A stretch of DNA of 64,000 bases, from positions 4,931,539-4,995,538 of the forward strand of contig NW_004454160.1 of the NCBI RefSeq assembly GCF_000283155.1. The letters run 5' to 3'. Below, piece by piece: positions 1-12,020 of the stretch. The notes below the pieces were generated by a model, which saw only the letters and a list, made by a program, of their open reading frames with translations, made no database searches and was not told the DNA's origin. Source of the stretch: Ceratotherium simum simum (taxonomy: Eukaryota > Chordata > Mammalia > Perissodactyla > Rhinocerotidae). Both the position numbers and the translations under genes were made by a program. How positions within the stretch are numbered: position 1 is the first letter of the stretch; every line of letters begins with the position of its first letter.

Positions 1-839
1 AGGATGTAGGGAGTGGGTGATAGGCCTGAGGGGAGATAAGTATCTAGCTGAGAGAGAGATTTGCATTCTCTGGTTGTGGTACTGATTACCAGGCTGTCAC
101 TAGCTGTACCACTGCATAAACTCTTTTCAAGACCCAACAGGTCACTGTCTTGCCCCCTGAGACCTGTAAATTCTTTGAGTTTCAAGAAACAGGATCTCAC
201 TCAGTTTGCTTCAAGTAAAGGCCTTACGTCCATGTGCGTGTCTTGCTAGGACAACTGGACTCTCATGGGAACCCAGGGACAGTGGTATACTTGGCTCCAC
301 CAAGGCCAGAAGAGGAACAAGAGCCAGAGCCAGAGGACCCCAGGGCAGCAATAGTCTACTTTTTCTCTATATCTTGGCCCCGGGGCCTCTTTCATTCCAC
401 ATCACTATGGAGCCTGCCCTCCTTCCTCCTGGTTTTGCTGCTGGAACATCTGGAACTCTATCCTGTCCCACAACTTCCACTGCATCAGGACTCCTGTGGC
501 CTCCCATGGCCTTGCTTGCCAGCCTACTCTTTCAATTTCTCTTTCTGTCCCCAACCCACCAGCCCTCTCTTTATAAACTCCAGGTCAAATTCCTGCTTTC
601 CTAGAGCTTTCTTGCAACAGTATTTGCCCACTGCTGGTTCAGGCAGCCACAGCCAGATGGCTGCGGTCATATGATAACACAGTTGCTTCTGATGAAGGAA
701 TGTCCCCTAGTAGACAGCTCTGGGCTCATTCCATAACCCCCACCTCCCGCCACCTGCCCCTCACCTCCCTGAGAGCTATAGGCATTGATGGCATTACGAG
801 GCTTGTCCTGACTCTGCTTTCAGGACACAGACTCTGAGT
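1..839. other. Unrecognised sequence
   Basis: No repeat or gene was recognised. Two overlapping plus-strand open frames (206-604 and 234-674) run through proline/leucine/serine-rich sequence in different frames, which suggests chance openness rather than coding. Confidence 0.5.
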
Positions 840-1400
840 AGAAGGTGCCTTAAAGGTCATCTAGTCCAAAGTCCCTATGGGGCTTAGGTTCCTTGTACCA
901 CAGCCTAGCCAAGGCAACATCCAGCCTCTTTTAAATACCTGCTGTGGCAAGGCCCCCGTGCTTCCTGAAGCAGTCCAGTCTCCCTGTGGTCCACTCTGAC
1001 TGTGAGTGAAATTCTCCTTCTATTGAGCTTGAATCTGCCTTGGCCTGTATTATGCCACGGGTAGAATCATTGGTCCTATTCTATCCTTCCAGGCCTTAAT
1101 GGGCAAGTTTAATTGCTTTTAAATATTATGCCCTCTTAGATAATAGAAGATGGTTTTCTTGCATTTTCCCTTGAAGAACTAAATTCCCTCCAGTTCTTGC
1201 AAGTGTTCCTCATGTGTCTTATTTTGAGTTATCTTAGAACTCTATCCTTCTCCCTGGAATGCTGTTCTGTTTGCCCGTGTCCCTTTTAAAGTGTGGTCCC
1301 AGAAGAGAAGCAGCTCTCTGAATGCGAGCTGACAAGTTCCCGGCCAAGAGTGGCCAGGCCTGCTCCCATTCCAGATTTCTGATTGAAGTTGTATCTTTTC
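840..1400 (-). mobile_element. L3/CR1-like LINE remnant
   Basis: The stretch begins with GGTCATCTAGTCCAAAG and continues through a 'cagcctcttttaaatacctg' phrase, a 'ttctattgagcttgaatctgcc' region and a 'tgtggtcccagaagagaag' region. In this order they resemble the antisense of the 3' part of the ancient CR1/L3 LINE family. The copy is badly decayed. The call rests on remembered consensus. Confidence 0.45.
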
Positions 1401-2129
1401 CACTTTATTCCAACTAGGGTTCCATGGTCCCCAATGATCCTGCTGGGTAGCATATTGGCATCAGCAATACTTCTATTTTTAGGATGTGCATAATATTAAA
1501 ACTGAGTCAACCAAAGACCACCAGGGACAACCTGTGGTCTGACAGATTTATTGGCTTGTTCCAATCCAGAGGAGCAGTGGCCAAGAGGCAAGAGGGAAGC
1601 ATCCTCCATAAGGTGTGTGTTCTGCAGAAGGACCGGACCGCAGGGGAACAGGAATCTGTTCTGGACTGCTTGCTTTCTGAGGTGGGATCAGGGGAAGTGG
1701 AGGGACGAAGCGCTGTCATGAGGCGACGGCGGCTTAGCAATTGGGTATCCTCAGTACTAGCTGGGTTTAGCAAAGCTGATCCAGGGCCCATTGGTAAGAA
1801 AGTCATTTTATAGCCACTGCATGGCCTTGGGAGAAACAAGGTCTCCTGCCAACTTGCAGCTGCTTTTATCTGTGTCCTCCTAGTCTGATTAACATAGGAT
1901 TCCTTTTTCCTTTTTTAGTCTGAGCTGATTTTCAGTCTTGCAATCCCAGATGGTTGTTTATTTTTTCAGTGTCTTTGCAGATTCAAGAGGCTTTAGGAGG
2001 CACTGGGGTTGAGCATACTCCCCACATTCTGTTATGTGTTTACAAGGTGGCTGCAGATGAGATGCCCAGGTAGATCACACAAGCCCAATGGTGGTCTTAC
2101 ACCGACCCTCTTCTTTTTGCTCTTGCTAG
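1401..2129. other. Unrecognised sequence
   Basis: Between about 1507 and 1813 both strands are open for roughly 110 codons in opposing frames. Neither product resembles a known family. Mutual openness on both strands is weak evidence for coding. Confidence 0.45.
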
Positions 2130-2889
2130 CGTCACTCTTATTCAGGCCCCCACTTGGACTGCGGCTACAATCTCCAAGTGCCTCTAGACCTCTCATCCGA
2201 GCCCCAGATCCATTCCTCCAACTATCTGCCAGGTAGGCCCACTGGGAAGTCCAGGAGGCCCCTCAGATTCGACACACCAAAACTCAACCCTCTTGCTTCC
2301 GCATCTACCCTCAATCACTTGCTCCTGCCTTACAGTTCCCATTGGGTGCATTGCGCCTCCATCCACCCAGTCACTCGAGCCAGATAACCAGGCGTCCTCC
2401 TCACCCAAGACACCTCCCTCACCCTTATGCCCAACTGGTTGCCACAGCTTGTCAGTTCTTCCTTCTAAATATCTTTCAAACCTGCTTCTGCCCTCCCTTT
2501 CTTGGGTCCTTTGATCCTGTGCTTGGATTAGTGCAAAAGCCTCCTAACCTATCTCCCCCTCCAGTCTCTTCTCCCTCTAACCCATTGACTGTTCTGCTGC
2601 CAGAGGGAAATATTAAATATGCAAATCTGATCTTCTCCCTCCCCATGTAACAACCTCTAATAGCTTCTCACACTCTAGTGTGAAATCTGAAGTATCTTAC
2701 ACAGCACATAAGGCTTTTCATCTCACGGGGCCTGTTTTCCCAACCTGTTTTCTCGCACATCTTCCCTTGCACTGTATGATCCAGACACAGAAAACGACCT
2801 GCAGCTCCCTGGACTGGCTGCCCTTCACCCTATCCTGCCTTTGGACAGGCTGTTTCCACTTTCTGAGACGTCAGAATTATTAACGACAA
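2130..2889 (+). mobile_element. L2 LINE fragment (5' part)
   Basis: Pyrimidine-rich sequence matches the sense-strand 3' region of L2 in phrase order: a 'ggcccctcagattcgacacaccaaaactcaaccct' analogue of the L2 phrase about lists of compared items, then the 'cctcctaacctatctccc' block and the 'atatgcaaatctgatcttctccctcc' block. It continues after the MIR at 2890-3122, so the MIR lies inside or next to it. Confidence 0.5.
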
Positions 2890-3122
2890 GAATACTAACT
2901 TAGCATTTATTGATCACGTACCATAAGTCAGCCACTCTGCTAATGAATTTACGTGCGCCATCATAACAACTCTGTAAAATAGCTACAAGCATTATCTCCA
3001 TTTTACAGTTGAAGAAACTGAGACTTAAAAGAGGTTAAGAGACTCGCCCAAGGTCACATAGCTGATTAGTGACAGAGCCAGGAAGTGAATCCAGGTTTCC
3101 AATGAGACAGGTTCTACTGCAT
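2890..3122 (-). mobile_element. MIR SINE
   Basis: Antisense MIR. It starts with an AGCATTTATTGATCACGTAC tail and contains the hallmark CATTTTACAGTTGAAGAAAC and CCAAGGTCACATAGCTGATT core blocks. It ends near the tRNA-derived head (GTGAATCCAGGTTTCC). Length is close to a full MIR. Confidence 0.8.
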
Positions 3123-3320
3123 CTCCTCTTGTGTATACGATGAATTCCAGTCACTCTCTAAAATCCAACAGCCACATCCCTTTATCCTAAACCCTTCCTG
3201 ACCTCTCCTTCATATGCAGTTAGTTAATTCCCTCCTTCCTGCCACTGTGTCTTGTACATAATTGTATTATACCAACCATCTCTCTGCTATACTGGGCCTG
3301 TGAGCAGTGTCTACCCACAC
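3123..3320 (+). mobile_element. L2 LINE fragment (3' part)
   Basis: Contains the L2-like 'aacccttcctgacctctcc' and 'ttgtacataattgtattatacc' blocks expected downstream of the 2130-2889 fragment. It is probably the same insertion, split by the MIR. Confidence 0.42.
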
Positions 3321-3954
3321 ATCACAGCCCTCCTTACCTAAGCAGCCATGTTCTACACTGTGGTCCCTGCCCACAACCCAGGCTGTGGCTGATTAAACAT
3401 GGAACGGACACCCCAAAGGACTAGTCTGCAGGCTTGGAATGTAGCTGTGATGTATATGTTTACCTGACTAAATTGAGAGCTCCTGGAAGGCTGTGTTGGC
3501 CATGGAAGTGCTCCACTCAGATCGCCTTCAAAAGAACCTGCTGCAGGAAATGCAGTCAGCCCACAGCCTACAGCTGCTGCCTTTTAGATCCACCGTGGCA
3601 TTCAGATTTCTCCCAGTCTGCTCTCAGCCAGCAAGCACGCTGGGGGTGCTGGAGTCGGTCAGGCACTGCCCCATGTGGGGCTCCTCCAACAGGCGATCTA
3701 GGCTTTGGAGGCTCTTTCTTGGCCTGGCTGAGACTTTCTCCACACTGCACTGCGGGCTGATCTTCTTCTTTCCTGCTCTCCTTTCACAGGTGTCAGACTC
3801 CCATCACTTCATCTCATCTGCAGGCTCTCCCCACCTGCCCCTGCTTCTTTCTCCTCTATCTTTCATAGGCATTTTTCCCAGGAAATTTCTTGTGCATCAA
3901 ACTCTGTTTTGGTGTCTGCTTCTTGGAGGACCTAAAATGACATAGAGGAAGAAA
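3321..3954. other. Unrecognised sequence
   Basis: No repeat recognised. A 150-codon plus frame (3493-3945) overlaps a 108-codon frame in another phase, and no motif or family is visible in either. Confidence 0.45.
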
Positions 3955-4145
3955 TCATCTTTATACACCTGACACATAGCAAGTGCCCAATAAATGTTTT
4001 CTGAATGAAGAAATGAGCCACCTCCCTGACTGTTGCTATTTCTCCCCAATCCATTTCTATACCACTTCCAGCTCAATCTTCCCAGAACATGAAGCTTTGC
4101 ACATGTCACTTCCTTTCCTCCCCATAGGCAAAGTAATAGCACCTG
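3955..4145 (+). mobile_element. L2/MIR-type 3' tail
   Basis: GACACATAGCAAGTGCCCAA followed by TAAATG and a 'ctgaatgaa' end is the typical L2 3' terminus. The next ~120 bases ('ccacttccagctcaatcttcc', 'cacatgtcacttcctttcc') resemble more internal L2 sequence, so two L2 pieces may abut. Confidence 0.4.
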
Positions 4146-6177
4146 AAAGAAGATACAACGTTTTGGTTTTTTCAAAGGTGGTAATGTATCATAGTGATAT
4201 TAATGATGTGGGGTGCAATTTCTCTAATTGCATTATGAGTTTTTAAAAAAGGAGAAATTTAAAATGGAAGGAAGACTTTTGATCATTGTGTATTGGAAAT
4301 GGGTTTGCAAGTGTTTTTAGAAAATGGGAGCTTTACCGGAGTGAAAGTGTCTCTGTTCCTCCCACCCCGACGTGATTCCTTTGGGAGTTCTATGTGCCGG
4401 GCTTGGGGGTCTGCTTGTTTCGCTCATTGTTCTCCCACAAAGAGCTCAGAATCCTCACCTATCCCCGAGGCACCTGTTTACCCCCTCATTAACGTTTAAT
4501 TCAGGATCAGTGTCTTCCACAGTTGCCCACTGCCTCTGGATGGCATCAGGGCTGCCACAGTGCTCAGCTCCAAGGACGTAACATTCCCATCATGATTTCT
4601 GAGGACGGCAGCGCCTCGAGTTTTGCAATGCACAGCCCTGTGAGGATTCTCCTTCCCCAGGGCAGTCTTTGGGAAAACTTCCCTCTCCCCTAGAGTCTAC
4701 AGCTTGAAACCAACGCCAAACAATTCCTATGTGATCAGATGCATTCTGCCTTCCTTGGCAAATTTCCTTGAAAAAGACTATAGTGTTTTTGGCATGATAG
4801 TCCAAGAAAGGGTATAATAAGCATCATCTTGAAGCCTTAAATACAGTCTCTGGTTCTTCAAATAACATAATGACAGACTTGCTTTCTCAGTCCTAGGAGA
4901 TTTTGTGGGCACTGGAGCTCAGAAATGTCCTAGGCAAGTAAGCAAGCTTTATTCTTATTTGTGTCTGGGATCCAAGGAGAAAAAGTGTGGGGGGGGGTTC
5001 TGAGTGCCAGTTCACACAATACTCTCATGGAGACAGACAGAGGGTTCTTACAGCTGCATTTCTGTGATGAGAAGGTGAGCAGAACACATCTTTGTGGGTT
5101 GCTTGGTGCCTCTGTGCTATGGGGCTGTGAGTACAGTATCAGGGTCACATTTTAGTAAATGAGTGGCCAAAAGCAGAGGCAGAGGTGGTGCCTGGACAGA
5201 TGGAAGGGAGCCTCCTTGCTCTCAGTGTCTGTGGTCAGATGCCGGAATTGGACACATAATGGGCTCAAATGATGTCAAAGGGTTACTGAGAGGTTATCTC
5301 GCTAAAACCAAAAAAGAGTGAACACCAGGCTTTCTTGTGTGCGCCACCCTCTCCCATCCTCACTCCCTCCACTCTTCCTCTCTGGGTAGCTGCAATGGAC
5401 CCTATATCGTCAATCCTGAGGTTTAAGGCAGACCTGTTCTCATGAAATCAACTCCATTACTTGTTTCAAATCCACGTGCACCTTAAATTCACAGAGTACA
5501 AATGTGTGTGAGGAATTCAAGTAAAAACACAAATTTTTTAAAACTTTGTATTTTTGATAGGAAAGAAGGAAGACCTAGTTAAAGGATTTCTGTTGAGAGT
5601 CTTTCTGCAAATCACAGTCTTTTTGTAAAGCCAGCTTTTTCATACACTGAGTTCCTTAAAGCCTGAATAAAACTGCATTTTCCTAAGGAAGCTTTGGAAT
5701 CCTCGTGAGCTGCTTCACCTTTCAGGATTTTGCAGAGAGGGACAAAAGTGGGTAGCCTATGGGTCTGGCTGTCTGGGGAGCACTGTCAGGGCCCTGGTGC
5801 TGGCACTAAGACTGGCTTGGACAGTGGGGTGAGGTGAGGAGGAGTGGGAGTCAGTTCCCGGGGAGTCACTGTCATGATTAAAATGTCCAGTCTCCCAGAG
5901 CCCCTCCTTTCCCCGCAGGGCAGCCAGGCTTGGGACTGGAGTCCATGACACTGCTGTGGCCTGACCTGGGCTTCCAGGCTTCACCAGAGGCCTGGCCTGG
6001 CGGGCACAATGCAGAAGAATCTCTCCCCTGAGCAAATTCTCCTCGAGCGGCACCTTTGCAATCACTTTTACAAAGTGATATTGGGGCACGACGGTTGCTC
6101 AGACTGGGATGAAAATTCATTACTGGAAGCAGAAGGAAACTGAGGGTCAGTTTGATCTGTTAGCAATTGACATGTTA
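4146..6177. other. Unrecognised sequence
   Basis: About 2 kb without a recognised repeat or gene. A run of G occurs near 4990. Short open frames on both strands have no family resemblance. Confidence 0.5.
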
Positions 6178-6182
6178 GTGGT

Positions 6183-6555
6183 TAAATTAGTCTGCTCCAG
6201 CTGCTATAACAAAGTACCGCAGACTGCGTGGCCTAAATGACAGACATTCATTTCTCACAGCTCTGGAGGCTAGAAGTCTAAGATCCAGGGGCCTTCCAGT
6301 TCACTTCCTAGTGAGGGCCCTCTTCCCAACTTACAGATGGGGCGACTTTCTCTCTGTGTCCTCACACAGCAGAGAGAGAAAGCAAGCTCTCTGGTGTCTC
6401 TTCTTATAAGGACACAAATCCTAATAGATCAGGGCCCCACCCTTATGACCTCATTTAACCTTAACTACCTCTGTATAGGCCCTATCTCCAAACACAGTCA
6501 CATGGGGGGTTAGGGTTTCCAGGCATGAATTTTGGGGGATACAATTCAGCCCAGA
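6183..6555 (-). mobile_element. MLT1-type solo LTR (ERVL-MaLR)
   Basis: Antisense LTR. The left end TAAATTAGTCTGCTCCAGCT matches the degraded MLT1 terminus. Inside are AACAAAGTACCGCAGACTG, TTTCTCACAGCTCTGGAGGC and ATGAATTTTGGGGGATACAA, in the order expected of MLT1. A 5 bp direct repeat GTGGT flanks it (6178-6182 and 6556-6560), as expected for this class. No internal retroviral sequence remains. Confidence 0.82.
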
Positions 6556-6560
6556 GTGGT

Positions 6561-7689
6561 CAAACAGCAAGACACTTGGGGAAGATGGTTCCCTTTGAGG
6601 TGTTTGCCCTTTGAGGTCCCAATCAAAGTCCCAGGCCTCACCCTCTGGCCTACCCATGCCTCAGGCTCCTTCCCCCATCTTAGAACTTGTCTGTGCTTCT
6701 GCCATAACCCAGAGGGGCAGTGTGGTAGCCCCTGAGGCATGGCGCAAGAACGCAGGCTGCCAGAGCTGTCTGGACAGCAGTCTGGACAGCAGTCTGTCTG
6801 CTGAGCCCACTAGCACCTTGCCGACTCCCATTTGTCCCTGTTTCCCCTCTCGGCCACTGGTCAGGTCCTGGATAAGCCTGGGGGAAGGGTAAGAGGAAAA
6901 AGAGAGTGACAAATCTCTTCTGTTACTTAGCAGAAGCAGGAACCCACCTGGGGACAGAACACAGACGCCGTACAAAGTCTGTGCTTGGACAGGCTGCCTC
7001 ATACATTTTTACAGGTGAAACCATTGCAACTTGGGGGCCTTTGCATGCCTGGCCTCTGATGTAGAGAAAGTTCATCACACGTGAGGGCCAGGTTAATCTG
7101 CTAAATAAAAATAGGGGTGAATTAAAAACACGTGGGATTTGCCTAACATTGCAAATAGCTCAAATTATAGCCACAGAAAAGTCTTCATTCCCTGTTATTC
7201 CTCCGTTTTCCCCCTGGAAAGAGCGGTCTCCACTCCAGCTCTCCTCAGTCTACACTCCTCACCCCTCCCCACCCCCCCACTCCACCCCGCACCACAATCC
7301 CATGGTTGCTGTCCTTTCTCTGCCTTTGTTTTAAAGCGGTGAATGGCAACACCCTTCGAAAGCTCAGGGGACAATCTTCCGTTGTCAGAGTATCCAGCCA
7401 CGCCACTCAGGCTGCCCCCACTCATGATTTTCTTCTTCTAGCAATGAGTCACTGCTGCCATCTTGTCCCTGTGCTTCCTGCAAGGAGATAAGGGAAGGAA
7501 AAGGAAAGGAGGGGCGCTGGCCAGCTCATGTAGCGCCTTGTGGGCCTGAGTGGGCTCCGGCCATAAGTCTGTGGGGGATGGAAAAGGCAGGAAGGGGAAC
7601 AGGCCTGCTGCCCTGGACAGGGGCAAAAACCATGCCTCTATGGGGGTGGGAGGGTCACATGGGGTCACACAGTCCCCTAGGTAAGAGAC
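6561..7689. other. Unrecognised sequence
   Basis: Mostly unique. A short local duplication (GTCTGGACAGCA twice) lies near 6768-6791, and a pyrimidine/C-rich tract at about 7240-7295. No gene supported. Confidence 0.45.
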
Positions 7690-7931
7690 CTAGGGTAGCA
7701 TAATTAACAGAACGTGGGCTTTGGGCTCCAACAGGTCTGGCTTTGAAGTCTAGACCCACTGCTTCCAGCATCCTGGGGAAGTTACACAGCTTCTGCGACC
7801 TTAGTTTCCTCATCTGTATAGTAGGGATCTCAATCTCCTTTATGGGTTATCGGGAGGGCTAAAGGACATGACCTATGCAAAGCACCTAGAACAGTGCCTG
7901 GCACAAAATAGCAGCTGGGCACATATTAGAT
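7690..7931 (+). mobile_element. MIR SINE
   Basis: Sense MIR with the core TTAGTTTCCTCATCTGTATA and the 3' phrase TAGAACAGTGCCTGGCACAA. The tRNA-derived head is diverged. Confidence 0.75.
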
Positions 7932-9139
7932 TTCCTCTTTCCCTCTCATATCTTTCTTCTCTCCTTCTTCCTGCTAACAGGAGGGCGTTATCCCCATGCA
8001 AGTATGCTGTCCTCAGATAGGGTCAGCACAGTGTCCGGCCATCTCACATAGGCAGGCTGCCATGCACACAGAGGGAATATTTCTCACCTGGAAACAAATG
8101 AACCCATGCCCTGTACCAAGACGACCTAAGCACGCTTATTTGATTGATCTCAACACTGTGCTTGGCAATGATTTATTAACTAATTCTCACATCTCAGGCT
8201 TGTGAGATCTGAAGAATCTCGGCAAGAATTCTCGGCAAGAATCTGAATCCCCTTCTAAAGGCAGCTCTTATCATCATTCAGCTCCATAATCATCACTCAG
8301 CATTTGTTACGTTCAGGGCCTTCTTCCAGACGCTGTATATTTACTTCAGTCTGGAAAGCTGAAGGCTGAGAGGGACCGCTTGAGAGGTCCATAAAGTCCC
8401 AAAGTGCAGATAGGGCTCAGGGAGCAAGTCCTTATTCACACAATCCCAGCACTGTAGGGTAGGAGGGATTGTGACAAAGCGAGAGGACTTTTAGGTTAAA
8501 TAAAAGAAATGCTATTTTTTTCTCAGCAAGTAATAAACTCACATAACGCATTATCCAAGAGGGAGATGAGTGTGAGCATAAGAAGTACGTCAAAAGAAGT
8601 TTCAGGTAAAGTCATGGTTGGCTGATCTCTGTGTGGGGTGTCCCATAACCCTCTGAACTTGCCAGCAGGAAGGACGTCCAACATTTTGCAGGGCCTGAAG
8701 AAGGAGAACTCAGTACCCTTGGGCCTTGGGTTCTGGCCCATACAGCAATTCATATGCCCATGGATTGCCCTGGATTCCTTATATTTGTGATTTTTCAGTG
8801 TTGTCAATCTGAATTGGTGAGAGTGGAGGAAACAATCCTGGAGAAAGGGGCTTTTCAGCAGTGGGGTGAGAATCTGCCAGGGAGCATACTGGACAGCAAT
8901 TTTTTTTTCCTGCCTTAAATTCCAAAGGCCTACACCATTTTAAGCCTGCAGCAATTTCGCAAGAGCAGGGAGCATTTGCTTTGGAAGGGAGTTGCTGGAC
9001 TATTCCACTTACTGCAGTTTCTGTCCTGAACTGTTTTGTGCAATAGCAATTAGATTCAGAAATAGAAACAGTGACGGTGCTAGAAACGCAGTTGCTGAGC
9101 TATCTATCTTTGAGGCAAAAAAGTCTATGGACCTAAGGA
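7932..9139. other. Unrecognised sequence
   Basis: No repeat family assigned. A small tandem of AAGAATTCTCGGC-type units lies at about 8215-8245. No open frame has recognisable content. Confidence 0.45.
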
Positions 9140-10440
9140 CTGAACATTTACTCATTTATGCAACAAATGTTTTGAGCACCAACTCTGAGCCGTGTGCTTA
9201 GGATACGAGATGAATAAGACAAATTATTTGCCTTCTGAGAGTTTAGCCAGTGGGAAAAACAGGCAAACAGCTCCAGTATTGTGGGAGTTGTGAGACTAGG
9301 GAGTACGCATTGGGGGTCCATCTCTACCTGCAGGAGTCAGTATTTGAAAGGCAATTCCCTGGTCGAGGTGAGAAGGGGAAAAGAGGATTTCATGGCGACA
9401 GGAGAGCGTGGAACATTTGGAGCAGTGGTAGAATTCACTAGGGGTGAAGCTTAGACTGCCTGAGGCAAAGGGGCAGGAAGTGAGTCTGGAAAGAAGACAA
9501 GACAAAGAAGACATTGAGGGTGGTGGTCCAGGCTAAGGAGCATGGCGCTGATCCTGCAATGGAAGCTAGAAAGAGGTCTGATCAGATTCCCATTTCAGGG
9601 AGATGATCATGGGATCAGCCAGATGAGGGTGAGACTCCAATCAGGAACATGAGTCAGGTGACTATTGCAGTATCCAGAAGATCAATGACTGGGGTAAAGT
9701 CCTGTGGTTATTCACAAGGTGGGACCCATGGGCCTTGGTTTCCACAGGCATATGGGGGAGGGGGGTGAGAAAAGACAGGAGGTCAGGGATGACTTCCTGG
9801 TTTCTTGGAGTGGATGGAGGTACCATTCGTTGACTGATATCTGGTTGCTAAAGGAAGAATGTGATGGAGAAAGATACCGTTTTTGATACGTTGTCCTTGC
9901 TTTTTGTATGAGGCAGCCAAACAGAGATACCGTCAGGCTGTGTGTATAGAGATCCAGGTCCCGGAAAGAGGTGTGGTCTGGAGATCCCAGGTCCCAGGGA
10001 CATGAGCAGATGGAGGTGAAAGCTTGCCAAGGAGAGCACAAACATGAACAGAGGGGTGAACTAAGGGTGGCACTCCAGAGAATGCCGAGGGCAGAGGAAA
10101 ATGAGCCCACCAAGGAGAGCAAGCAAAGAGGTGGGAAGAGACAGGTTTATCAGAAAACAAAGGTACGGGGACTTTAGAAGCAAGGGGAAGTGTTTGACAT
10201 GATGCAAAGGTCAAGGAATATAAGGACTGAAAAGAAGCCATTAGATCCGGCACCTGGGTCATTACTGCTGACCAGGGAAAAGAAGATTCTGTGGGATATG
10301 CAGGGAGAAGCCAGAAGCAGTGGGTCAAGCAGTGAATGAAACTAAGGAAGTGGTGACAGTAGGTAGACTATTCCATCCAGAAACTCAGCTAGGAAGTGAA
10401 GGAGAGAGCTTGGAGGATGCACCAGGGAGGAAAATTCAAT
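9140..10440 (-). mobile_element. Long antisense L2 LINE fragment
   Basis: It begins with the reverse complement of the L2 3' end (CATTTACTCATTTATGCAAC, then 'gagcaccaactctgagcc') and continues through purine-rich antisense L2 blocks such as GGGATGACTTCCTGGTTTCT near 9785, 'ctgcaatggaagctagaaagag' and 'ggtcaaggaatataaggactg'. The minus-strand open frames here (136 and 131 codons) are decayed L2 sequence read in non-matching frames. Confidence 0.6.
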
Positions 10441-10779
10441 ACAGGAGATTTGAACATACGGTAATTATTTGCACAGGAGAAACAGACTGCAAAGGAGATT
10501 TAAGAGACAAAGAAAATTGATGGACCAAGCACGCAGAGGATGCTCAGAGCTCAGCTCAGATGTCACGCACTCCATTTTCCTTCCCTGTTCCATCCCTTCT
10601 CTGCAACCCTATGCCATTCACTCGGACCACTCATCCAACATTTTCAGACACTGCTTTACATTATGGTCATTTGAGTGCATATCATATCTTCTGTAACTAA
10701 CTTTGAATCTCTTCCAGCGTAGGACCCTTATTGTAAACATTTTTATTGTAATCTATGATGCTTTTTTTATAAGACTGAG
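10441..10779. other. Unrecognised sequence
   Basis: No repeat or gene recognised. Confidence 0.45.
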
Positions 10780-11385
10780 TTTCATAGTATTTTTTAAAAT
10801 TGAGATATAAATTATGTACAGTAAAGGACACAGAGAGTACAGCTTGATGAATTTTTACATATATATACACCCATGTAACCACTACTCCAACATATAGAAT
10901 ATTTCCAGCACACTTGAAGGCCCTCATGACACCACCCAGGCTACAGTATCCCACCCCAAAGTAACCACCATTCTGAACTCCATTGCTGTATAGTTTTGCC
11001 TGCTCTCGACCTTCTTATACATAGAATCACAGGGTATAGGTTCTTTTATATCTGGTTTCTTTCTCTCAATAATATGCCTTTTGTTGTATGCAATGGTTAG
11101 TAAGTTCTTTTTTATTGCTGTGAAGTATTCCATTGTGTAAATATACCACAGTTTTCTATCTGTTGATAGACACGAGGGTTTCTCCCAGTTTGGGGCTATT
11201 AGAAATACTGCTGCCATGAACACTCTTGTATGTGTTCTTTGGGGGTCATAGAACTCACTCTGTTGGGTATGTAGCCAAGAATGGTATTGCTGGGTCGTAG
11301 GTAGACATTCGTCCAGTTTTAGTGGATGCTGCCAAAGTGTTTGTGCCAATTTATATCCCCACTCACAATGTATGAGCGCTCCTGC
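10780..11385 (-). mobile_element. L1 3' end, antisense (old mammalian L1M type)
   Basis: The plus strand shows the reverse complement of an old L1 3' region: TTGAGATATAAATTATGTAC, then CTGTGAAGTATTCCATTGTG and CTGCTGCCATGAACACTC. The minus-strand frame at 10924-11349 includes IYTMEYFTAIKKN, the typical end of the L1 ORF2 product (reverse transcriptase/endonuclease polyprotein). Only the very C-terminal part remains. Confidence 0.82.
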
Positions 11386-11859
11386 TCTACAGTATTTTTA
11401 AATAAAATGCAATTCTATGAGGTATGCTTAAAACATTGAGAAGAACAACTGCTTTCAAGAACCTTCAACACTTAGAAGTGTTGAACTTAGAACACTTAGA
11501 ACACTTAGAAGTGTTGATAGATAGAAGTATCTATTGAAATGTTAACAATTACTATGTAAATACACATCACTCCTCTGTCCACTAAGACTTCTATTATAGA
11601 ACCCGTTTGTAGGCTGAGTTAGAGTTAAAGTAAGTTCTTGAATATATAATAAATTAATTTCTTTATAAATAATTTCATAATGTATGGTTGTCACTAATTT
11701 AAAAAGCCTTTCTTACCTTACATTCAGATTCATGAGATTTTATTTTGATACTCCATCATGGATTTCATTTTTCCTAGGATCTGGCAGAAATGTCTTATCC
11801 TAACATGATATATGCATCTTGGATGTCTCAGGAGTCACCATTAATTTGATTAGTTATCC
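11386..11859. other. AT-rich unrecognised sequence
   Basis: Low-complexity AT-rich DNA containing the small hairpin cluster annotated separately. No gene supported. Confidence 0.5.
11466..11516. repeat. Two adjacent hairpin repeats
   Basis: CAACACTTAGAAGTGTTG (11466-11483) is an inverted repeat with 8 bp arms and a 2-base loop. A near copy recurs at 11500-11516, with a partial ACACTTAG unit between them. Confidence 0.85.
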
Positions 11860-12020
11860 ATTTGTTTGCTCTAGAAGTATATACTGAGCAGCTACTCTAT
11901 GCCAGATACTATACTAGGCACTGGGAAGAGGGTAGGGGATATAAAGAATCATCAGTTATAAATTCTGCCTTCAAAGAACTTAGTCTAGAAGAAGACATGG
12001 ATACAAAGAACCATAATGCA
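11860..12020 (-). mobile_element. L2 LINE 3' fragment
   Basis: Antisense L2 end: TACTGAGCAGCTACTCTATG, then 'ccagatactatactaggcactggg' and 'aattctgccttcaaagaactta'. This is the standard L2 3' UTR phrase order in reverse complement. Confidence 0.6.

Noticed and set aside
9712..10328. 136- and 131-codon minus frames
   Set aside because: Two overlapping phases of an antisense L2 fragment, neither matching a host protein.
10924..11349. 141-codon minus frame with IYTMEYFTAIKKN
   Set aside because: Real coding ancestry, but only as the decayed C-terminus of L1 ORF2. Not a host gene.
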